Below, piece after piece: positions 44,157-52,355 of a stretch of DNA of 64,000 nucleotides (the first letter of the stretch is position 1; every line of letters starts with the position of its first letter). Source of the stretch: Sphaerisporangium rufum. GTDB taxonomy: Bacteria; Actinomycetota; Actinomycetes; Streptosporangiales; Streptosporangiaceae. The notes beneath the pieces were generated by a model that saw only the letters and a program-made list of their open reading frames with translations, ran no database searches and was not told the DNA's origin. The stretch lies in the NCBI RefSeq assembly GCF_016863395.1, contig NZ_BOOU01000053.1, positions 1 to 64,000 on the forward strand, written 5' to 3'. Both the position numbers and the translations under genes were made by a program.

Positions 44157-44534
44157 GGACTCTCCTCGCGATCAGGCGTGCGGGCGGGGGACCTGGTGCG
44201 GACCTCCTCACCGGCCGGGCGGCCGTCATCTCGTTCGCCGGGCGCCGTCGCTGCTCGGCCTGGCCATCAGCTGAATGCCCCGGCTTATCCGACATGAAGC
44301 TCTAAATAGGGTGATGGCCCCTTTAGGTGACAAATGGGATTTAGCGATACGGAGGGGTGTGGGCCGGCCGGATGGCCGGTTGTGGCCGGGCCGGAGTGTG
44401 GACACTCTGCGTAGTGACTGAATACCGTGAGTGACGAAGTGCCGAGTTCATCGCCGCACCGGTGATCCCGAGGCGTCCCGCGCCACGCGGGAAGGGCCGG
44501 CCGGGGCGGACCGCGACGACGCAAGGGAGAAGCG
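44157..44534. promoter_or_regulatory. Divergent promoter region of egtA and a small secreted-protein gene
   Basis: No gene is supported in these 378 bases. A tract at 44283-44350 is AT-rich. On the minus strand it reads TTGTCA (44333-44328), then 18-19 bases, then CTATTTA (44309-44303), a fair housekeeping promoter for egtA with a leader near 140 bases. On the plus strand TGGACA (44399-44404) with AATACCGT about 17 bases on is a weaker candidate for the gene at 44535. Confidence 0.45.
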
Positions 44535-44891
44535 ATGCATCTCAAGAGGCTCTGGGCGCCGAGCCTGGCGGTGGCCGCGTGCGGCGCGCTCGCCGCGGCG
44601 CTGGTGGCGGCCGTCCCGCAGGCCGCCGGCGCGCGGGCCGCCGCACCGGCGGACATCCCCGGCTACCAGATCGTCAAGCTGCCCAACGCCAACGTCCCGA
44701 ACTTCACCCGCCGCACGGTGCGCTGCCCGGCCGGCAAGCGGGCGATCGGTGGCGGGGCCGAGGCCCAGGGCGCCGACGCCATCCTGGTCGGCAGCTTCCC
44801 GACCGACGACGGCACCGGCTGGATCGGCCTCGGCCGGCAGAACAGGTACGGCGACGTCGGCATCAGCGTGTACGTGATCTGCGCGAGCTGA
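44535..44891 (+). CDS. Small secreted protein
   Basis: The 118-residue protein has a signal peptide (HLKR, hydrophobic Ala/Leu core, cleavage near AGARA at about 35). The mature 80 residues are beta-rich with two cysteines (VRCPAG and VICAS) likely to form a disulfide near the ends, and glycine-rich turns (AIGGGAEAQGADAI). GGGAGAAG lies upstream of the ATG. Similar small exported proteins are common in actinomycetes; no function is known to me. Confidence 0.8.
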   Translation: MHLKRLWAPSLAVAACGALAAALVAAVPQAAGARAAAPADIPGYQIVKLPNANVPNFTRRTVRCPAGKRAIGGGAEAQGADAILVGSFPTDDGTGWIGLGRQNRYGDVGISVYVICAS

Positions 44892-44959
44892 CCCTCCGGC
44901 CCGCGCCCGACGGCGCGGCGGCCGCCGGCGGCACCCGGACCGCCGGCGGCCGGCCCCGG

Positions 44960-45493
44960 TCATGGGGCGGCGGCGCCGGCGTCGTCGAGATCCCCGGCGC
45001 CGCGGCCGGCCAGCCACTCCCGGGCCCGGGCCAGGTGCGCGCCGGTCAGGCCGGTCATCGGGTCCACGTCCACCAGCAGGAACTCCCCGACGCCCGGATG
45101 ATCCAGCAGGTACTGCCAGTCGGGCACGCCCAGCGAGTCGTCGAACCACACGAACGGCCGGCCGGCCACGTACTCGGCGACGTGCCGGGTCTTGAAGTGC
45201 TCGCCCGCCCGGCTGCCCGGGTCGTCGGTGACCTTGATCACCGGGAGCGGCGGCAGCCCGACCCGCGGGCCGATCCAGAGGTTCGCGTGCTCCTCCCAGG
45301 TGGTGGCCCACGCCAGCTCCGCGCCGGACTCCCGGGCCAGCGCCGCCAGCGCCCGGCCGTGCCGGCGGTCCAGATACACCTGGTAGACGCGCCCGTCGAG
45401 CACGCATTCGTGGCGCCGCGATCGCAGGCCGCGCCGGCGGGCCGGGTTGAGCACCCCGTCCACGTCCAGCAGCACAAGGGGACGCTTGCTCAC
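44960..45493 (-). CDS. HAD-like hydrolase fold protein
   Basis: The 177-residue protein opens with LVLLDVDGVLNP, the DxD motif I of HAD hydrolases, and has WATTWEEHANLWIG (motif II, Thr), a lysine in FKTRHVAE, and FVWFDDSLGVPDW (acidic motif). This matches a family of small HAD-domain proteins in actinobacteria whose substrates are unknown; phosphatase activity is the family expectation. GTG at 45493 follows GGAG by 6 bases; the frame runs on upstream without a start that has a ribosome site. Confidence 0.82.
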   Translation of the reverse strand: MSKRPLVLLDVDGVLNPARRRGLRSRRHECVLDGRVYQVYLDRRHGRALAALARESGAELAWATTWEEHANLWIGPRVGLPPLPVIKVTDDPGSRAGEHFKTRHVAEYVAGRPFVWFDDSLGVPDWQYLLDHPGVGEFLLVDVDPMTGLTGAHLARAREWLAGRGAGDLDDAGAAAP

Positions 45494-45889
45494 GTGTGTC
45501 TCCGCGTCGTCGGGTCCCGGGCGCGGGCCCGGCCATCCGGGGGAGTCTGCCACACCGGTCGCCGGCGGAAACAGTGCCGTGCCCCGCGTCCCGAAGGACG
45601 CGGGGCACGGCACCCACGCCGGTGAGCGGTCGCCTCTCGGCGGAATGCACAACGTGGCTCCAGCCGGACGGTATTCCACGAAGGCGGTTGGTGAGGCCCG
45701 GGGACTCGAACTCACCGGCACCTCTGACAACCCCGATCCCCCCGCGGGCATTCCCGCCGGCGCGATAATCTCCGCGAACCTCGGCGGAAACGGACGGCGC
45801 GCGTGCCAATCCGGACGGCGGACCGCCGCGAAGTACCTGTGTCCGTAGTCGTCGCGTGGCCCGCCCACGCCCACGGTCAGGGAGATCGG
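45494..45889. other. Intergenic region between divergent HAD and ECF sigma genes
   Basis: There is no supported gene in these 396 bases. They hold the 18-bp stem-loop at 45574-45613 and a tRNA-T-loop-like string near 45705 that does not fold into a T arm. The ribosome site of the sigma gene (GGGAG at about 45880) closes the region. I could not find a clear ECF-type promoter (AAC...CGT pairs) for the sigma gene. Confidence 0.55.
45574..45613. other. Perfect 18-bp stem-loop with CGAA loop
   Basis: The arms 45574-45591 and 45596-45613 are perfectly complementary (GTGCCGTGCCCCGCGTCC and its complement) with a CGAA tetraloop, a very stable hairpin. It lies 81 bases upstream of the HAD gene start and 277 bases upstream of the sigma gene start, which are divergent, so it is at the end of neither. 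No T tract follows on either strand. It may be part of an unseen small transcript or a leader attenuator for the HAD gene. Confidence 0.7.
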
Positions 45890-46480
45890 ATGAGACCGAG
45901 AAGGGCCGCGCCGCCCTACGGCGGCCACGACGGCGGCCCGCCGCTGGAGAGCCTGCTGGACCGGGTGGCGCACGGCGACCGGGCGGCGTTCGAGGAGCTG
46001 TACGAGCAGGTGGCGCCCGCGATGTACGGCGTCGGCCTGCGGGTGCTGCGCGACCCGGCGCAGGCCGAGGAGGTGGCCCAGGAGGCGCTGGTCGAGGTGT
46101 GGCGCGCCGCCGCGCGCTTCGACGCCCGGCGGGGCTCGGCGCTGTCGTGGATGATGACGATCGCCCACCACCGGGCGGTGGACCGGGTGCGCGCCGCCCA
46201 GGCGGCGACCGACCGGGAGGACCGGGTGGCGCGGCTGGAGGTGCGGCGCCCCTACGACGACGTCGTGGAGTCGGTCGAGCTGACCCTGGACCGGGAGCGG
46301 CTGCGCCGCTGCCTGGCCGGGCTCACCGAGTTGCAGCGCGAGTCGGTCACCTACGCCTACTACGGCGGCTACAGCTACCGGGAGGTGGCCGAGCTGCTGA
46401 AGGTGCCGCTGGCCACGGTCAAGACGCGGATGCGTGACGGGCTCATCCGGATGCGCGACTGCCTGGGGGTGGAGCGATGA
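45890..46480 (+). CDS. ECF-type RNA polymerase sigma factor (SigK-like)
   Basis: The 196-residue protein has sigma region 2 (AFEELYEQVAPAMYGVGLRV, DPAQAEEVAQEALVEVWRAA, SWMMTIAHHRAVDRVR) and region 4 (LTELQRESVTYAYYGGYSYR, EVAELLKVPLATVKTRMRDG). It lies directly ahead of, and overlaps by 4 bases, an anti-sigma factor gene, as in sigK-rskA of Mycobacterium. ATG 45890 follows GGGAG; an earlier frame start at 45803 lacks support. It should be held inactive by the membrane anti-sigma factor and released upon oxidative or envelope stress. Confidence 0.93.
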   Translation: MRPRRAAPPYGGHDGGPPLESLLDRVAHGDRAAFEELYEQVAPAMYGVGLRVLRDPAQAEEVAQEALVEVWRAAARFDARRGSALSWMMTIAHHRAVDRVRAAQAATDREDRVARLEVRRPYDDVVESVELTLDRERLRRCLAGLTELQRESVTYAYYGGYSYREVAELLKVPLATVKTRMRDGLIRMRDCLGVER

Positions 46481-47223
46481 GGTCCGATCCGCACACCCTG
46501 GCCGGGGCGTACGCCCTGCACGCCGTGGACGACCTCGGCGAGCTGGCCGCCATCGAGGGCCACCTCGCCGGCTGCCCCGAGTGCGCTGAGGAGGCGCGCG
46601 GGCTGCGCGAGACCGCCGCCCGGCTCGGCGCCGCGGTGGCCGTCGCGCCGCCCCCCGCGCTGCGCGCCCGGGTCATGGCCGAGATCGGCCTGGTCCGCCA
46701 GCTGCCTCCGGCCGTCCCGCCGGCGCGGGCGCACGCCGCGCCGGCGGCCGCCCGCTCCTGGTGGCCGCGGGCCGCGACGGCGCTGGCCGCCGCCTGCCTG
46801 GCCGTCGCGGTGGGCCTCGGCGTGGTGGTGGTCCGCACCAGGGACCAGCTCGACGCCGAACGGGACGGCGGCCGGCGGATCGCCGCGGTGCTGGCCGCGC
46901 CGGATTCCCGGTCGGTGACCGCCCGCACCGGGGCCGGCGGCACCGCCACGGTCGTCGTCTCCCGATCCGAGCAGAGCATGGTCTTCTTCTCCAGCGGGAT
47001 GGCCGCGCTGCCGCAGGGCCGCACCTACCAGCTGTGGCGGATCGGCCGGGACGGCCCGCGGCCGGACCGGCTGACCCGGCCCGACACCGCCGGCCGGGTG
47101 CCGCCGACCGTGCTGGGCGGTCTCGGCGACGCCACCAAGGTGGCGGTCACCGTGGAACCGGCCGGCGGTTCCGCGCGGCCGACGACCGAGCCGCTGCTGG
47201 TGCTCGACCTGCCCCGCGCCTGA
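46477..47223 (+). CDS. Membrane anti-sigma factor (RskA-like)
   Basis: The 248-residue protein has an N-terminal anti-sigma domain with a zinc-binding pattern, H-x3-C-x2-C in GHLAGCPEC, one membrane segment at about 95-117 (ATALAAACLAVAVGLGVVVV) and an extracytoplasmic domain of the RskA C-terminal type (MVFFSSGMAALPQGRTYQLW, followed by a beta-rich tail). Its ATG overlaps the stop of the sigma gene, so the two are made together. It would bind and silence the sigma factor until cleaved by proteases. Confidence 0.93.
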   Translation: MRSDPHTLAGAYALHAVDDLGELAAIEGHLAGCPECAEEARGLRETAARLGAAVAVAPPPALRARVMAEIGLVRQLPPAVPPARAHAAPAAARSWWPRAATALAAACLAVAVGLGVVVVRTRDQLDAERDGGRRIAAVLAAPDSRSVTARTGAGGTATVVVSRSEQSMVFFSSGMAALPQGRTYQLWRIGRDGPRPDRLTRPDTAGRVPPTVLGGLGDATKVAVTVEPAGGSARPTTEPLLVLDLPRA

Positions 47224-47309
47224 CGGCCGGCGCCGCCGGGACCGCCGCCACGACCGCCGCCGGACCGGGCGGGCCGGGCGGCGGGTCCGGCGGCCGCCCG
47301 TGGCGCCGC

Positions 47310-48467
47310 TCAGCCGGAGGCGGCCGCCGCGGGCGAGGGGCGGGGCGGCAGCGGGAAACGCAGCTCGGCGGCGACGAGGTGGCCGGCGAGCTCGGTGTCG
47401 GCCAGCACGTGCTCGACCGTGCCGCCCTCGTCGATCACCGCGTCGGCGAGCTCGCCGAGGACGTTCGCGGCCGGCCGGGTCGCCCGGCCGCACAGCGGGC
47501 AGGTGTCGCCGGAGGCGGCCAGCCACCCCGACTCGTCGCACACCACGCCCGCGGCGGTCGCGCCCTCCTGGACCAGCAGGCTGTGGATCGCCGCCACCGA
47601 CGCGGCCCACAGGCAGTCGGCGGGGCCCAGCGCGGCCGGGCGGCCGGCCGCGGCCAGATCCAGCACCCGGGCCACCTGGCGGCGCTCCTCGGCGCGCTCG
47701 TACCGCTCGACGACGTGTTCGGCGCCGCGCCGCACGTCGGCGGGGGTGGCGGTGCGCGGGTCCACCTCGAACGTGCCGGCCAGCCGGGCGCGCAGCCGGT
47801 GGGGCAGGAAGCAGGCGAAGCACGACACCGCCTCCGCACGGCCGCCGATCACCAGCAGCTCGCGGTCGCCGGCCCGGAAGAGCTGGTCGAGCATCCGCAC
47901 GGTGGTCCGGTAGTGCCGCCGGGTCGGATCGTCGGCGCGGTTGCGCACCCGGTCCCCGGCCGGCCCGTGCCGGCCGAGGTGGCCGGGTCCGTGCGGCACC
48001 TGGTCCTCCACCCGGCCGAGGCCGGTCATCTCGTCCTGGTAGAGCTCCCAGATCTCCGCCGAGCGCCGGTCCACCACCGCCACGCAGGTGCGGTGGTACT
48101 CGTCCAGCACCGCCAGCAGCGGCCGGGCCCACGGTGTCGCGGCCACCATGACCCGGTCCCGCACCGGCCGGGGAAGCGGCACCCGCTCGAACAGGTCCCC
48201 CTCGCTGCAGCAGAACACCGCCAGCCCGCCGGACCCGGCGAACCCGTCCAGCCCCTCCAGCCGCTCGATGTCGGCGCGGATCGACCGGCGCGCCCGCCGG
48301 TCCAGCGAGCCGTCCCAGGCGAGTGGACGTATCTCGTGCAGCAGGCCGCGCAGCCGCGCGGGCAGCGCGGGCGCCCCCTCCCGGCCGGCTGCGACGTACA
48401 GCGACACCACCGGCATCTCGCCCCCGTGGTACCCGATGATCCGGCCGATCGTCTCCGCGGTGATCAT
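47310..48467 (-). CDS. baeRF-type (eRF1-like) protein
   Basis: The 385-residue protein resembles bacterial members of the archaeo-eukaryotic release factor (eRF1) superfamily. The middle domain has ARPLLAVLDEYHRTCVAVVD, RRSAEIWELYQ and RELLVIGGRAEAV; the C-terminal domain (YERAEERRQVARVLDLAAAG, VVCDESGWLAASGDTCPLCG) carries a Cys pair in CPLCGR that can bind zinc. Family members are linked to ribosome rescue or peptidyl-tRNA hydrolysis; that role is not shown here. GAGGGGGGCGC precedes the ATG at 48467. It converges on the anti-sigma gene. Confidence 0.78.
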   Translation of the reverse strand: MITAETIGRIIGYHGGEMPVVSLYVAAGREGAPALPARLRGLLHEIRPLAWDGSLDRRARRSIRADIERLEGLDGFAGSGGLAVFCCSEGDLFERVPLPRPVRDRVMVAATPWARPLLAVLDEYHRTCVAVVDRRSAEIWELYQDEMTGLGRVEDQVPHGPGHLGRHGPAGDRVRNRADDPTRRHYRTTVRMLDQLFRAGDRELLVIGGRAEAVSCFACFLPHRLRARLAGTFEVDPRTATPADVRRGAEHVVERYERAEERRQVARVLDLAAAGRPAALGPADCLWAASVAAIHSLLVQEGATAAGVVCDESGWLAASGDTCPLCGRATRPAANVLGELADAVIDEGGTVEHVLADTELAGHLVAAELRFPLPPRPSPAAAASG

Positions 48468-48757
48468 GCGCCCCCCTCGCCGCTTCCCACGACCTCGATA
48501 TTCCCCGTTCGTGGCCCGCGGCCCCGGCGCGCCGCCCGGCGGATCCGGGGCGGGGCGGCGGATCCGGCGGGGGGCATGCTTATGCTCGATGTACGCGCAC
48601 GCGTCCGGCGGGTGGCGCGAGGGCCATCCGGCGGAGCAGGATGGACCCCCGGTCCCCGCCGCCGGGGGCGCGGGCCGCCACAGGGCCGCCACGCCGGCAC
48701 CCGGGACCGGGGCCGGACGCCGGCGAGCCGCCCACCAGTGACCGCGAGGAGAATCCA

Positions 48758-48991
48758 TTGACCACCGCACCGAGGATCGACAACCTCGACCTGGCGACCA
48801 GCGCCCGTCGGCTGGCCGACGACGCGCCCACCGGGTCGCTCGCCCACGCCGCGGCCACCTCGGTGGCGATCACCTGCGCCACCACCCGGGACGTGGCCGA
48901 GGCCCGGGCGGCGCTGGACGGCGTCACGCCGGCCGACGTGCGCCAGGCCGCGCTGGACATCTTCCGCCGCCTGTCCGCGCAGGCGCGCTGA
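48758..48991 (+). CDS. Small hypothetical protein
   Basis: A 77-residue protein from TTG 48758 with GAGGAG 8 bases upstream. It is helical, with LATSARRLADDAPTGSLAHA and VTPADVRQAALDIFRRLSAQ, and has no signal or membrane segment. Codon bias supports it. A much earlier ATG at 48641 would add a Pro-rich, poorly biased N-terminus and is not preferred. It ends 36 bases before the end of the convergent sensor kinase. No family is recognised. Confidence 0.6.
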   Translation: MTTAPRIDNLDLATSARRLADDAPTGSLAHAAATSVAITCATTRDVAEARAALDGVTPADVRQAALDIFRRLSAQAR

Positions 48992-49027
48992 GCTTCGCGG
49001 CCGGGCCGGCGTACCGGGGGCGCGGCC

Positions 49028-50476
49028 TCAGCCCGCCGGCGGCACCGCGGCCGGGCCCGGCGCGCCGGATCCGCCGGGGTTCTCGCCCGGCGGAGACGCC
49101 CCCGGGTTCGCGACCGGCAGCCTGAGCACCAGCCGGGCGCCGCGGCCGCCGGGCTCGGCGCTCAGCGAGCCGCCGCCCGCCTCGGCGATCTGCCGGGCGA
49201 TCGCCAGGCCGAGTCCGGTGCCGCCCGGGTCCAGCCGGCGGCCCTCCTCCAGCCGGGCGAAGCGCTGGAAGACGGCCTCGCGCTGGTCCGGCGGGATGCC
49301 CGCCCCGTCGTCGAGCACCTCCAGGACCGCGGTGCCGTGCGGGAACCGGTCGTCGCCCGGCTCGCGCCGCAGGCTGACGACCACCAGGGATGTGGCGTGC
49401 CGCTCGGCGTTGTCCACCAGATTGGTCAGCAGCCTGGCCAGCCGCGGCGGGTCGCCCAGCACCACGATGCCGGGTTCCAGCCGGGTCTCGACCGACGGGC
49501 TGTTGTGGCGGTGGGCGGTCAGCTCGCCGGCGACCAGCGCGCCGAGGTCCACCGGTTCGCGGGCGCCCACGTCCCCCGCGTCCAGCCGGGCGGCCATCAG
49601 CAGGTCGGCGACCAGCGCCTGCAGCCGGTCCAGGCTGGTCAGCAAGGATCGGCCCAGGTCGCGCACGTCGGTCTCGCCCGGGGCCAGCAGGGCCTCCTCG
49701 ACCTCCGCCCGCATCGCGGTGAGCGGGCTGCGCAGGTCGTGGGAGGCGTCGGAGGCGAACCGGCGCTGGCGTTCGATCGCCCGTTGCAGGCGTTCCAGGG
49801 TGCGGTTGACGCTCACGGCCAGGTCGTGGATCTCGTCGCCGGTCCGGGGCACCGGCACCCGGCGCCCGGGGTCGCGGGCGTTGATGGCGTCCAGCTCGGC
49901 CCGGATGACGTCCACCGGCGCCAGCGAGCCGGCGACCAGCCGGTGGGCGCCGTAGGTCACGGCCACCGCCAGCAGGATCGAGCCTCCGATGACCAGGGTG
50001 GCCAGCTTGGGATGGACCAGCGGCGGGATCGCCGGGGCCGAGCTGTAGACCACCAGGCTGCCCGCCGAGCGGTGGTAGACCCGGTGCGCGACGACGATGT
50101 CGCAGTCGCCGCCGTGGCAGACGACCGCGGAGGCGGTGCTGCCGTTGCCGGCCGGGGCGAAGGTGGCCATCCGCGGCCGTCCCTCCATGCCCGGGCTGGC
50201 GGCCAGGATCCGGCCGGTCGCCCCGAGTACCTGGTGCCGGTGCAGGACGTCGGCGGATATCTGCGGGCGCAGGCCGGCCCGCTCGATCTCGAAGACGACG
50301 CGGCTGCCGGTGGCGGTGACCTCCTTGACCCGGTAGGCGGTGGCCAGGCGGTTGACAGCGATCATGAGCACGGTGGCGAGCAGCGCCGACAGCAAGGCCG
50401 CCGTGACGCCGGCGTACAACGTCAGACGCGCTCGCACCGACCAGTGACGCGGTGCGCCCAGCCTGTTCCCTACCAC
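49028..50476 (-). CDS. Two-component sensor histidine kinase (orphan)
   Basis: The 482-residue kinase has membrane segments at about 17-43 and 157-178, with an extracytoplasmic domain of some 110 residues holding two cysteines (VVCHGGDC) close enough for a disulfide. HAMP follows (about 180-232), then HisKA with SHDLRSP (His246) and HATPase_c with NLVDNAERH, LDDGAGIP and GGTGLGLAIA. The CHGGDC pair is suitable for redox or metal sensing, which is speculation. No response regulator lies adjacent. A Pro/Gly tail ends the protein. Confidence 0.9.
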   Translation of the reverse strand: MVGNRLGAPRHWSVRARLTLYAGVTAALLSALLATVLMIAVNRLATAYRVKEVTATGSRVVFEIERAGLRPQISADVLHRHQVLGATGRILAASPGMEGRPRMATFAPAGNGSTASAVVCHGGDCDIVVAHRVYHRSAGSLVVYSSAPAIPPLVHPKLATLVIGGSILLAVAVTYGAHRLVAGSLAPVDVIRAELDAINARDPGRRVPVPRTGDEIHDLAVSVNRTLERLQRAIERQRRFASDASHDLRSPLTAMRAEVEEALLAPGETDVRDLGRSLLTSLDRLQALVADLLMAARLDAGDVGAREPVDLGALVAGELTAHRHNSPSVETRLEPGIVVLGDPPRLARLLTNLVDNAERHATSLVVVSLRREPGDDRFPHGTAVLEVLDDGAGIPPDQREAVFQRFARLEEGRRLDPGGTGLGLAIARQIAEAGGGSLSAEPGGRGARLVLRLPVANPGASPPGENPGGSGAPGPAAVPPAG

Positions 50477-50565
50477 TTACGTCAGTCGACCACAACGCCG
50501 GTGGTGGGGAACGCGCCAGGTGCCCGATTTTTCGTGAGTTTTGAGGCGCTTTTACGCTTTCCGGG

Positions 50566-50721
50566 TCAATCTCCGGAGCCGGTGGCGGCGGTCTCCCCGG
50601 CCCGTAGCGTGAGCGAGCGCACTGCCTCGGTCAGGTCGGCGACCTGCTGTTCCAGGTTGTGCAGCCTGGCTTCGAGCTCGATGGGACTGGGGGGCTGGTA
50701 GCCGGGGATCTGCCTTGCCAT
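50566..50721 (-). CDS. Possible 51-residue coiled-coil protein, in frame with the ATPase gene
   Basis: From the ATG at 50721, preceded by AAGGGAG at 9 bases, a 51-residue protein follows with a short coiled coil (EARLHNLEQQVADLTEAVRS). The frame is the same as that of the ABC ATPase upstream and no stop codon separates them, so this may be a separate small gene or the C-terminal end of the ATPase product. The ribosome site and the low-complexity, poorly biased stretch just upstream favour a separate start. Confidence 0.5.
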   Translation of the reverse strand: MARQIPGYQPPSPIELEARLHNLEQQVADLTEAVRSLTLRAGETAATGSGD

Positions 50722-51534
50722 CGGCGACGGCTCCCTTCGGTGGTGGTCCGAGCGCGAGCTGGCTGGTCGCGGGGAGGTTCCGTCGCGATCCCAGCCCTTT
50801 ACCTCTGCCCACACCGAGCCGAGACAAGCCTCGGCCGCCCGATAAGGTGACAGGCTTTTCCGAAGATCGACCGGACCAGGGGTTCGTGCCGGGGCCGGCC
50901 CGGTCTCCCGGGTCACCGCGCCGTCCTCCAGCACGACGAGCCGGTCGGCCAGGGCCGCCGCGTCGTAGGCGTCCCGGGTGGCCAGCAGGCAGATCCCGCC
51001 GAAGCCGCGCAGCTGATGCCGCAGCAGCTCGCGCAGCCGGCGCCGGGGCCGGGACGGGAGGCCGGCCAGCGGTTCGTCGAGCAGCAGTAGCCGCGGGCGG
51101 GCCGCCAGCGCCCGGGCCAGTGCCACCCGGCGAGCCTGCTCGGCGGTCAGCGCGCGGGTCGGGCCGGCACCGGACCCGGCCAGGCCGACGCACAGGAGCC
51201 AGGCGGCGGCCGCCCGGCGGGCCTCCGGCCGGCCGGTGCCCTGGCAGCGCGGGCCGAAGGCCACGTTGTCCAGCACGCTCAGGTGCGGGAAGAGCAGCGG
51301 ATCGGCTCCCAGCAGGCCTACCGAGCGCGTCTCCGCGGGCCGGGTGTGCACCGGCTCGCCGTCGAGCAGGACGTGTCCGGCCGGGGCGGGGTCGAGCCCG
51401 GCCAGTACCCGCAGCGCGGTGGTCTTGCCGGCGCCGTCCGGCCCGAGCAGCGCGACGACCTCGCCGCGCGCGGCGCGCAGCCGGACGTCGAGCCGGAACC
51501 CGGGACGCTCGGCGATCAGGTGGGCGGTCAGCAC
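50566..51534 (-). CDS. ModC-like ABC transporter ATPase with degenerate motifs
   Basis: Read from GTG 51534 the product has 322 residues. The ABC core occupies about 1-210: Walker A GPDGAGKT (31-38) and Walker B LLLLDEP (with Glu154) are kept. The Q-loop glutamine (FQ in ModC) is Gly76 in LLGADPLLFPH, the LSGGQ signature is LTAEQ (129-133), the D-loop has Pro160 instead of Asp, and the H-loop histidine is Arg187 (ATRD). The last 100 residues are not a TOBE domain; they read through a poorly coding stretch into the small coiled-coil product. It overlaps the permease gene by 7 bases. Weak or regulatory ATPase, or a decaying gene. Confidence 0.75.
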   Translation of the reverse strand: MLTAHLIAERPGFRLDVRLRAARGEVVALLGPDGAGKTTALRVLAGLDPAPAGHVLLDGEPVHTRPAETRSVGLLGADPLLFPHLSVLDNVAFGPRCQGTGRPEARRAAAAWLLCVGLAGSGAGPTRALTAEQARRVALARALAARPRLLLLDEPLAGLPSRPRRRLRELLRHQLRGFGGICLLATRDAYDAAALADRLVVLEDGAVTRETGPAPARTPGPVDLRKSLSPYRAAEACLGSVWAEVKGWDRDGTSPRPASSRSDHHRREPSPMARQIPGYQPPSPIELEARLHNLEQQVADLTEAVRSLTLRAGETAATGSGD

Positions 51535-52355
51535 GCGGTGCTCAGCCAGTGATGGCGCAGCACGGTGAGCACCGTGACGCTGGCCAGCAGCAGCGGCGGG
51601 CCGACGGCCGCCAGCACGGCGGGCGCCGCCCCGGCGGGCAGGTGGGCCGACGCCGGGCCGGCCGGTGCCGTGCCGGGCAGCCCGCCGGCGACCGAGACCG
51701 CGGCGCCGAACTCGCCGAGGGCCCGGGCGAAGGCGAGCACCGTCCCGGCGGCGATCCCCCGCGCGGCCGGCGGCAGTGCCACCCGGCGGAAGGCGGTCCA
51801 CCGCGAGGCGCCCAGGGTCAGGGCCACCTCCTCGGCCCGCGGGCCGGCGGCCAGCAGCGCTCGCTCGGTGCTGAGCACCAGGAAGGGCAGCGCCATGAAC
51901 GCCTGCGCCAGGACCACCGGTGCCAGCGCCGCACCGCCGGCCGGTGGCGCGGCGGCCAGGTCGCGGTGGCCGAACACCAGCATCAGCGCGGCGGCGCCGG
52001 CGACCGGCGGTAGCAGCAGCGGCACGGTCACCAGGGCGCGGACCGCACGCCGGCCGCGGAAGGCGCCCCGGGCCAGCGTCCAGGCGAGCGGTACGCCGAG
52101 CAGCAGGCAGACCAGCGCGGCACCGCCGGACGTCGCCACCGCCAGCCGGAGCGCGGCGGCCGTTCCGGCGGCGAGCCGGCCGGGCAGCGCCGGGCGCGGT
52201 GCGTGGGCGAGCAGCCCGGCCAGCGGCAGCAGCAGGAACAGCAGGCCCCCGGCGGCGGGCAGCAGCAGGATGAGCGGAGGCCGGGGGACCGGGACGCCGG
52301 CCGGCCGGCGCCGGGCGCCGCGACCGGAGCAAACAAGGCGAATTAATGCCCTCAT
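51528..52355 (-). CDS. Molybdate-type (ModB-like) ABC permease
   Basis: The 275-residue protein has six probable membrane segments (about 28-50, 65-95, 108-130, 145-170, 198-220, 245-270) and the EAA-loop of the ModB/CysT permeases: EVALTLGASRWTAFRRVALP followed by GEFGAA. It would form the channel for an oxyanion such as molybdate. No modA binding-protein gene is next to it. The start ATG has AAAAGGAC close upstream; a later GTG before PVPRPP is possible. The Mo hydroxylase operon 15 kb away would need molybdate, but a link is conjecture. Confidence 0.82.
   Translation of the reverse strand: MRALIRLVCSGRGARRRPAGVPVPRPPLILLLPAAGGLLFLLLPLAGLLAHAPRPALPGRLAAGTAAALRLAVATSGGAALVCLLLGVPLAWTLARGAFRGRRAVRALVTVPLLLPPVAGAAALMLVFGHRDLAAAPPAGGAALAPVVLAQAFMALPFLVLSTERALLAAGPRAEEVALTLGASRWTAFRRVALPPAARGIAAGTVLAFARALGEFGAAVSVAGGLPGTAPAGPASAHLPAGAAPAVLAAVGPPLLLASVTVLTVLRHHWLSTAC

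Noticed and set aside
45690-45760. tRNA-like string on the minus strand (TTCGAGT T-loop core near 45705)
   Set aside because: The bases beside the loop (GTGAG and CCCCG) do not pair as a T stem, and no acceptor, D or anticodon arm can be found around it.
45494-45889. Riboswitch such as c-di-AMP or cobalamin type
   Set aside because: I could not match the conserved blocks of any known class; only a simple hairpin is evident.
48641-48757. ATG at 48641 as start of the small gene at 48758
   Set aside because: The added segment is Pro/Arg-rich without codon bias, and the TTG at 48758 has a better ribosome site (GAGGAG).
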